A stretch of 10,035 nt of DNA from Clostridia bacterium. GTDB lineage: Bacteria > Bacillota > Clostridia > Oscillospirales > CAG-272. The notes under the pieces were generated by a model. The model searched no databases. It saw only the letters and a list, made by a program, of their open reading frames with translations, and was not told the origin of the DNA. A program made the translations under genes and the position numbers. Shown piece by piece: positions 6,593 through 10,035 of the stretch (position 1 is the first letter of the stretch; each line of letters begins with the position of its first letter). Location of the stretch: positions 1-10,035 of the forward strand of contig CAAEBS010000058.1 in assembly GCA_900754175.1 (NCBI GenBank), in the 5' to 3' direction.

Positions 6593-8326
6593 ATGAATCG
6601 GAATGAAGATAACAGAAGCAGCGGAGAAAAAAACACCGGCGTCGGCGGAAAAGCACGCAGACAAAGCCGGCGTGTCTCCGCTTCTTCCTTTTTGTCCGGC
6701 AGGGGGAGAAAGCGCCGCACGCTGAGGGGCGCCGCTCTGCCCCGTGGCGTGGGAGATTACCCCGAGTACCGGGTGAAGAAAGAAGAAAAAAAGGAGCTTC
6801 GGGAGGTGCCGGAAACAGAGCCGGCAACGGCGCCGGAGGAAACGGTTGGATTTACCGTGGAAGAACCGGAGCTGACGCCGGAGGATATTATGGCGTCCTG
6901 GAAAGCACCGGAGGAGGGGGAAGCCCCGCTCCCTGAAGAAAAAGTATCTGAAGGCGAGATGCCGGAGGACGAGCCGGTTTCTGCGGGGGCAGAGGAGCCC
7001 ACGCTGGAGGAGCTGTCGGCAGAGCTGTTTTCCGAGGAGCCGGGAAAGCCGGACGAGGAAGCCGGCGTGCCGGTACTTCTCCGCAAGGAGGGCGAAACGG
7101 TGCTTCCCGAGGCTGCGGGCGAGGTGCGTGAGGAAAGCGGAATCTCCGGGAAGCCGGAGGAGTTTTACCGCCTGAGCGCCCCGCAGACCGAAGGTAAAAA
7201 GAGCGGGAAAAAGGGCTGGAAGATCGCCCGGATTGCCGTGATGCTGGTCACGCTTGCGGCGGCGACTGTCGCACTTCTCGTCGGCATCCGGAAACAGCCG
7301 GGCGGAGAGGTGACGGGGGATCCGGCGCAGGAGACGACTGGGGGCGGAGCGGTTGAGCAAAAGATCGTGTACGTCCGGGAGCCGGGGGACAACGACGGCT
7401 ATCTGAGCACGCCGGAGCTGTATGAAAAGTGCCTGTCCTCCACCGTCAGCATTTCCGCCACCACGGCGGGCGGCATCGGGAGCATCGGCTCCGGATTTGT
7501 GATGAGCGAGGACGGCTATATCGGCACGGTCTGCCACGTGGTGGCGGGCATGGAAAGGATACGGGTGGTCCTGCCGGACGGCGACACCTATGAGGCGCAG
7601 GTCGCGGGGAGCAACGAGCGGTGCGATCTTGCTTTGCTGAAGATAGACGCAGAGGGGCTGGAGCCGGTGAGCTTCGGCAGCTCGGAAGCGCTTCTTACCG
7701 GCGAGCGGGTGGTTGCCATCGGAACGCCGGCTTCTCTGGACTATGCGGGCAGTATCTGCTCGGGCGAGGTGTCCTACAATCGCCGGACCGTGAAGATCCA
7801 CAGTCAGAGTACTGGCGTGCTGGAAAAGAAAATGAAGCTGATCCAGACCAACGCTCCGGTCAATCCCGGCAATTCGGGTTGCCCGCTGTTTGACGGAGAG
7901 GGAAAGCTTATCGGCATTATCACCATGCGGCTTGGCAATTCTTACAGTGGAATGGGCTTTGCCATTCCTTCCGACGGTGCGTTTGCCATTCTGGAGGCGA
8001 TGCGACAGGGAGAAGAGCCGGGGGAGGAGCTGTTGGAGCAGGTCAGCAGTCTGCCGGCAAAGCTTGGTGTGACGGGAAAAAGCGAGGTTTCGGACGACCG
8101 GCACGGCATCCGGATCACGGCGTTTTCCGACGCTTCCTGCGATGCGGCGGAAAAACTGAAGGTCGGCGACCTGATTCTCGGGGTCGGTTCCTACGCTACG
8201 ACTACGTTGGCGGAGCTTGCGGCGGCGGTGGAGGAATACGAACCGGGGCAGAAAATCCCGATTACCGTCTATCGTTCCGGTCAACAGTTGCGTTTTGAGG
8301 TGACACTTTTTGGTCATAACGCCTAA
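6593..8326 (+). CDS. HtrA-like (S1C) membrane-anchored serine protease with PDZ domain
   Basis: A 577-residue trypsin-like protease expected to act outside the membrane on misfolded or damaged proteins. A long cytoplasmic tail (1-207) is basic at 20-55 and very acidic at about 64-160. A single membrane segment follows at about 211-232. The protease domain (about 275-470) has the full triad: His315 (GTVCHVVAG), Asp345 (ERCDLALLK) and Ser428 (NPGNSGCPL). One C-terminal PDZ domain (about 488-575) contains VGDLILGVG. Two positions differ from the usual HtrA motifs: Cys314 precedes the catalytic His, where Asn is common, and Cys430 replaces the second Gly of GNSGG. I start at the ATG at 6593, seven bases after GGAGG; a GTG at 6587 overlaps that site too closely. 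It follows the kinase gene by 71 bases with no terminator between, so the three genes may share a transcript, as in envelope-stress loci. Confidence 0.95.
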   Translation: MNRNEDNRSSGEKNTGVGGKARRQSRRVSASSFLSGRGRKRRTLRGAALPRGVGDYPEYRVKKEEKKELREVPETEPATAPEETVGFTVEEPELTPEDIMASWKAPEEGEAPLPEEKVSEGEMPEDEPVSAGAEEPTLEELSAELFSEEPGKPDEEAGVPVLLRKEGETVLPEAAGEVREESGISGKPEEFYRLSAPQTEGKKSGKKGWKIARIAVMLVTLAAATVALLVGIRKQPGGEVTGDPAQETTGGGAVEQKIVYVREPGDNDGYLSTPELYEKCLSSTVSISATTAGGIGSIGSGFVMSEDGYIGTVCHVVAGMERIRVVLPDGDTYEAQVAGSNERCDLALLKIDAEGLEPVSFGSSEALLTGERVVAIGTPASLDYAGSICSGEVSYNRRTVKIHSQSTGVLEKKMKLIQTNAPVNPGNSGCPLFDGEGKLIGIITMRLGNSYSGMGFAIPSDGAFAILEAMRQGEEPGEELLEQVSSLPAKLGVTGKSEVSDDRHGIRITAFSDASCDAAEKLKVGDLILGVGSYATTTLAELAAAVEEYEPGQKIPITVYRSGQQLRFEVTLFGHNA

Positions 8327-8362
8327 TTTGTGAAAAAAAGCAACAAAAAAGCGGGTTTGCTC

Positions 8363-8391
8363 TTGCAAAAAAATTCCGGATATGGTATAAT
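8363..8391 (+). promoter_or_regulatory. SigA-type promoter of the MgtC-family gene pair
   Basis: TTGCAA (8363-8368), a 17-base spacer and TATAAT (8386-8391) with an extended -10 TG (8383-8384). The -35 hexamer, spacer length and extended -10 are the same as in the promoter at 4231-4259. Transcription should begin near 8398. No terminator is seen after the protease gene, so read-through from upstream is also possible. Confidence 0.85.
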
Positions 8392-8397
8392 ACCAAA

Positions 8398-8488
8398 TTA
8401 TATCTGAGGATTTTTGCGGGCAACCTGCTTTTTCGGCTTTGCCCAGACCCCCGGAAAAGACTTTGCGGGGAGGAAAGGAGTTCTACAT
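8398..8488 (+). promoter_or_regulatory. Structured 5' leader of the MgtC-family genes (tentative)
   Basis: About 90 bases lie between the predicted start and the first MgtC-family gene. GCGGG (8416-8420) pairs with CCTGC (8424-8428) with a 3-base loop, followed by five T, like a weak early terminator. Further on, a CCCCG can pair with the CGGGG just before the purine-rich ribosome binding stretch. I recognise no known riboswitch class. Attenuation or translational control is a guess based on this layout. Confidence 0.3.
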
Positions 8489-9202
8489 ATGACAGTGGTT
8501 ACGCTTCCTTGGTGGGAAGTGCTTGTGCGCCTGTTGGCGGCGTCGGTCTGCGGCGGCATTATCGGTATCGACCGTGGAAAAAAGCACCGTCCGGCGGGAT
8601 TCCGCACGCATATGCTGGTTTGTATGGGGGCGGCGCTTACGATTCTGCTCAGCACCTACCTGTGCGCCATGCTGACGGGATCGCTCTGGAATCTGAACCC
8701 GGGCGAGGTGATGATCACCACCGACGTTTCCCGGTTCGGAGCGCAGGTCATCAACGGTATCGGTTTTATCGGTGCCGGAACCATTATCATTACGGGGCGG
8801 CAACAGGTCAAGGGGCTTACGACGGCGGCGGGGCTTTGGGCGTCTGCCTGCATGGGGCTTGCCATCGGTGCCGGATTTTATACGGCGGCGCTGATCGCCT
8901 GTGTGCTGATTATTCTGACCATTGTGGTGTTTTCCCGGCTGGAGGCATTCGTTCTTGCCCATTCCCGCAACATCAACCTTTACGTGGAATACGAAAGCAC
9001 CGAGGATCTTTCCCAGATTATCGGGAAGATAAAATCGCAGGACATCCGGATTTTTGACGTGGAAATTTCAAAGGCGAGAAGCTCTGAAACGCAGTATCCC
9101 AACGCTATTTTTTCCCTTCAGCTTCCGAAGAAAAAACCGCATACGGTGGTGATGACGGCGATTGCCGAAATTGAGACCGTGCGGGCGATAGAAGAACTGT
9201 AA
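8489..9202 (+). CDS. MgtC/SapB family membrane protein, first tandem copy
   Basis: A 237-residue membrane protein of the MgtC/SapB family. Members are linked to magnesium limitation, membrane potential or acid tolerance in other bacteria; the exact activity is not settled. Family motifs: GGIIGIDRGKKHRPAGFRTH (22-41), RFGAQVINGIGFIGAGTII (82-100) and VKGLTTAAGLWASA (107-120). Four to five membrane segments cover about 9-150, and the remaining 85 residues form a soluble ACT-like C-terminal domain. In the first motif, Asp28 stands where Glu is usual in the family. Residues about 62-77 form an insertion relative to the second copy. The ATG at 8489 has AAGGAG eight bases upstream; a TTG at 8414 would add 25 unlikely residues within the leader. 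It is followed 11 bases later by its paralogue. Confidence 0.93.
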   Translation: MTVVTLPWWEVLVRLLAASVCGGIIGIDRGKKHRPAGFRTHMLVCMGAALTILLSTYLCAMLTGSLWNLNPGEVMITTDVSRFGAQVINGIGFIGAGTIIITGRQQVKGLTTAAGLWASACMGLAIGAGFYTAALIACVLIILTIVVFSRLEAFVLAHSRNINLYVEYESTEDLSQIIGKIKSQDIRIFDVEISKARSSETQYPNAIFSLQLPKKKPHTVVMTAIAEIETVRAIEEL

Positions 9203-9213
9203 GGAGGGGGCAG

Positions 9214-9909
9214 ATGCTTGAATTTCTGGATTTTCAACGGGGAGCAGACCTGAGTGTGCTCACCATTTCGGTGCGGCTTCTGCTTGCCGTATTGTGCGGC
9301 GGTGTGATCGGACTGGAGCGGGAACGCAAGCGCCGTCCGGCGGGTTTCCGTACCCATATTCTGATTTGTCTTGGCGCCGCCATTACCACGCTTACCAGCC
9401 AGTATCTGGTGCTGGAGTTGCACCTGTATACCGATATGGCAAGGTTGGGGGCGCAGGTCATCGCCGGTATCGGTTTTATCGGCGCCGGAACCATTATCTT
9501 TACCAAGCGCCGGCAGGTCAAGGGACTGACCACGGCGGCAGGTCTCTGGGCGGCAGGTATTATCGGGCTTTGTTGCGGTGCGGGCTTTGTCGAGGGCGCC
9601 GTTCTGGCAACGACGATCGTACTGCTGGCGGAGCTTGTCTTTTCCAAGCTGGAATATTTTATCGTTTCAAGTGCCAATGATTTTAACCTTTTAGTGGAGT
9701 TTTCCGACATCGGAAAGCTGGAGGTCATTCTGGATACGATCAAAAAGACCAGTACTTATATTGTAGACCTTGAGATTACCAAAAACACGATAGAGGGGAA
9801 AAATCCGTGTGCGATCTTCTCACTCCGGACCCCGAGAAAGATCAAACACCAGGTGCTGATGACTATGATTTCACAGCTCGACGGTGTGCTTTCGGTGGAG
9901 GAATTGTAA
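9214..9909 (+). CDS. MgtC/SapB family membrane protein, second tandem copy
   Basis: A 231-residue paralogue of the preceding gene, about half identical to it by eye along the whole length. It carries the canonical GLERERKRRPAGFRTH (33-48), RLGAQVIAGIGFIGAGTII (77-95) and QVKGLTTAAGLWAA (101-114). Membrane segments cover about 15-150, followed by an ACT-like C-terminal domain starting near FNLLVEFSD (157-165). Its Glu-containing first motif is closer to the family consensus than that of the first copy. The ATG follows AAGGAGGGGG, which begins right at the stop codon of the first copy, so the two are co-transcribed and probably co-translated. A hetero-oligomer of both copies is possible but only inferred. 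The membrane-stress theme fits the protease and sensor genes upstream, although a common regulator is not shown by the sequence. Confidence 0.94.
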   Translation: MLEFLDFQRGADLSVLTISVRLLLAVLCGGVIGLERERKRRPAGFRTHILICLGAAITTLTSQYLVLELHLYTDMARLGAQVIAGIGFIGAGTIIFTKRRQVKGLTTAAGLWAAGIIGLCCGAGFVEGAVLATTIVLLAELVFSKLEYFIVSSANDFNLLVEFSDIGKLEVILDTIKKTSTYIVDLEITKNTIEGKNPCAIFSLRTPRKIKHQVLMTMISQLDGVLSVEEL

Positions 9910-10035
9910 GGGAGTGTGTTAGCGGGGAAAACTTTTCTGGAGAAAATTTTTCCCCGTGCCCCTTTCAAAAGACTTTTGGGCAAGGGGTAGGGAGGATGCT
10001 GACCCGGGGTTTTACCGTTGCGGGAGTTGGCAGAA
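9910..10035. repeat. Intergenic double hairpin, candidate dispersed repeat
   Basis: No gene is visible in these 126 bases. Two hairpins lie side by side. The first (9924-9955) has an 8-bp GGGGAAAA/TTTTCCCC stem, one mismatch, then TTTTC/GAAAA around a 4-base loop. The second (9959-9987) has CCCCTT/AAGGGG outside and CAAAAG/CTTTTG inside. Neither is followed by a T tract, so they are not standard terminators, though they may stop or stabilise the MgtC transcript. Similar paired palindromes recur between genes in some gut Clostridia in my recollection, so a small dispersed element is suggested. Nothing else is recognised up to the window end. Confidence 0.45.

Noticed and set aside
6569..8368. 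Long minus-strand open frame of 599 codons
   Set aside because: Antisense to the protease gene, which has all catalytic motifs; the Arg-rich translation shows no recognisable domain.
8414..8488. N-terminal extension of the first MgtC-family protein from TTG 8414
   Set aside because: No ribosome binding site at the TTG, and the added residues do not fit the family; ATG 8489 has AAGGAG at ideal spacing.

Overview
The window looks like chromosomal DNA of a low-to-moderate GC Gram-positive anaerobe of the Clostridia, possibly Oscillospiraceae-like. The signs are a T-box leader, strong AGGAGG-type ribosome binding sites, SigA-type promoters, a lipoprotein signal peptide, and a two-component system and HtrA protease of Gram-positive type. 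The taxon is an inference from style, not from a marker gene.

Left half (about 218-4130, minus strand): one operon read right to left from a near-perfect SigA promoter (4099-4127). The roughly 365-nt leader holds a complete T-box riboswitch (3814-4080). The genes are a lipoprotein substrate-binding protein (2769-3728), a LivH-type permease (1746-2660), an ABC ATPase (959-1753) and a DUF554 membrane protein (218-943), followed by a terminator (137-168). The transporter is of the TrpXYZ type, usually read as tryptophan uptake. The T-box specifier reads UAC (Tyr), and the acceptor-pairing bulge reads UGGU, which fits a discriminator A as in tRNA-Tyr. The best reading is therefore a tyrosine-starvation-induced tyrosine (aromatic amino acid) uptake operon.

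Right half (about 4231-9909, plus strand): a divergent promoter drives an OmpR-family response regulator (4314-5006) and a sensor histidine kinase (5067-6521). A membrane-anchored HtrA-type serine protease with a PDZ domain (6593-8326) follows. This order resembles known envelope-stress loci, where a two-component system controls an HtrA protease. A second promoter (8363-8391) and a short structured leader precede two tandem MgtC/SapB-family membrane proteins (8489-9202 and 9214-9909), which are diverged duplicates.

Edges: 1-136 holds a GC-rich stretch that looks like a dispersed intergenic repeat, and a plus-strand terminator for a gene outside the window. 9910-10035 has no gene but carries two adjacent hairpins that may be another dispersed intergenic element. 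I see no tRNA, rRNA, CRISPR array or transposase. The most notable observation is the mismatch between the likely Trp-family annotation of the transporter and its Tyr-type T-box, with a DUF554 protein as fourth member of the operon.
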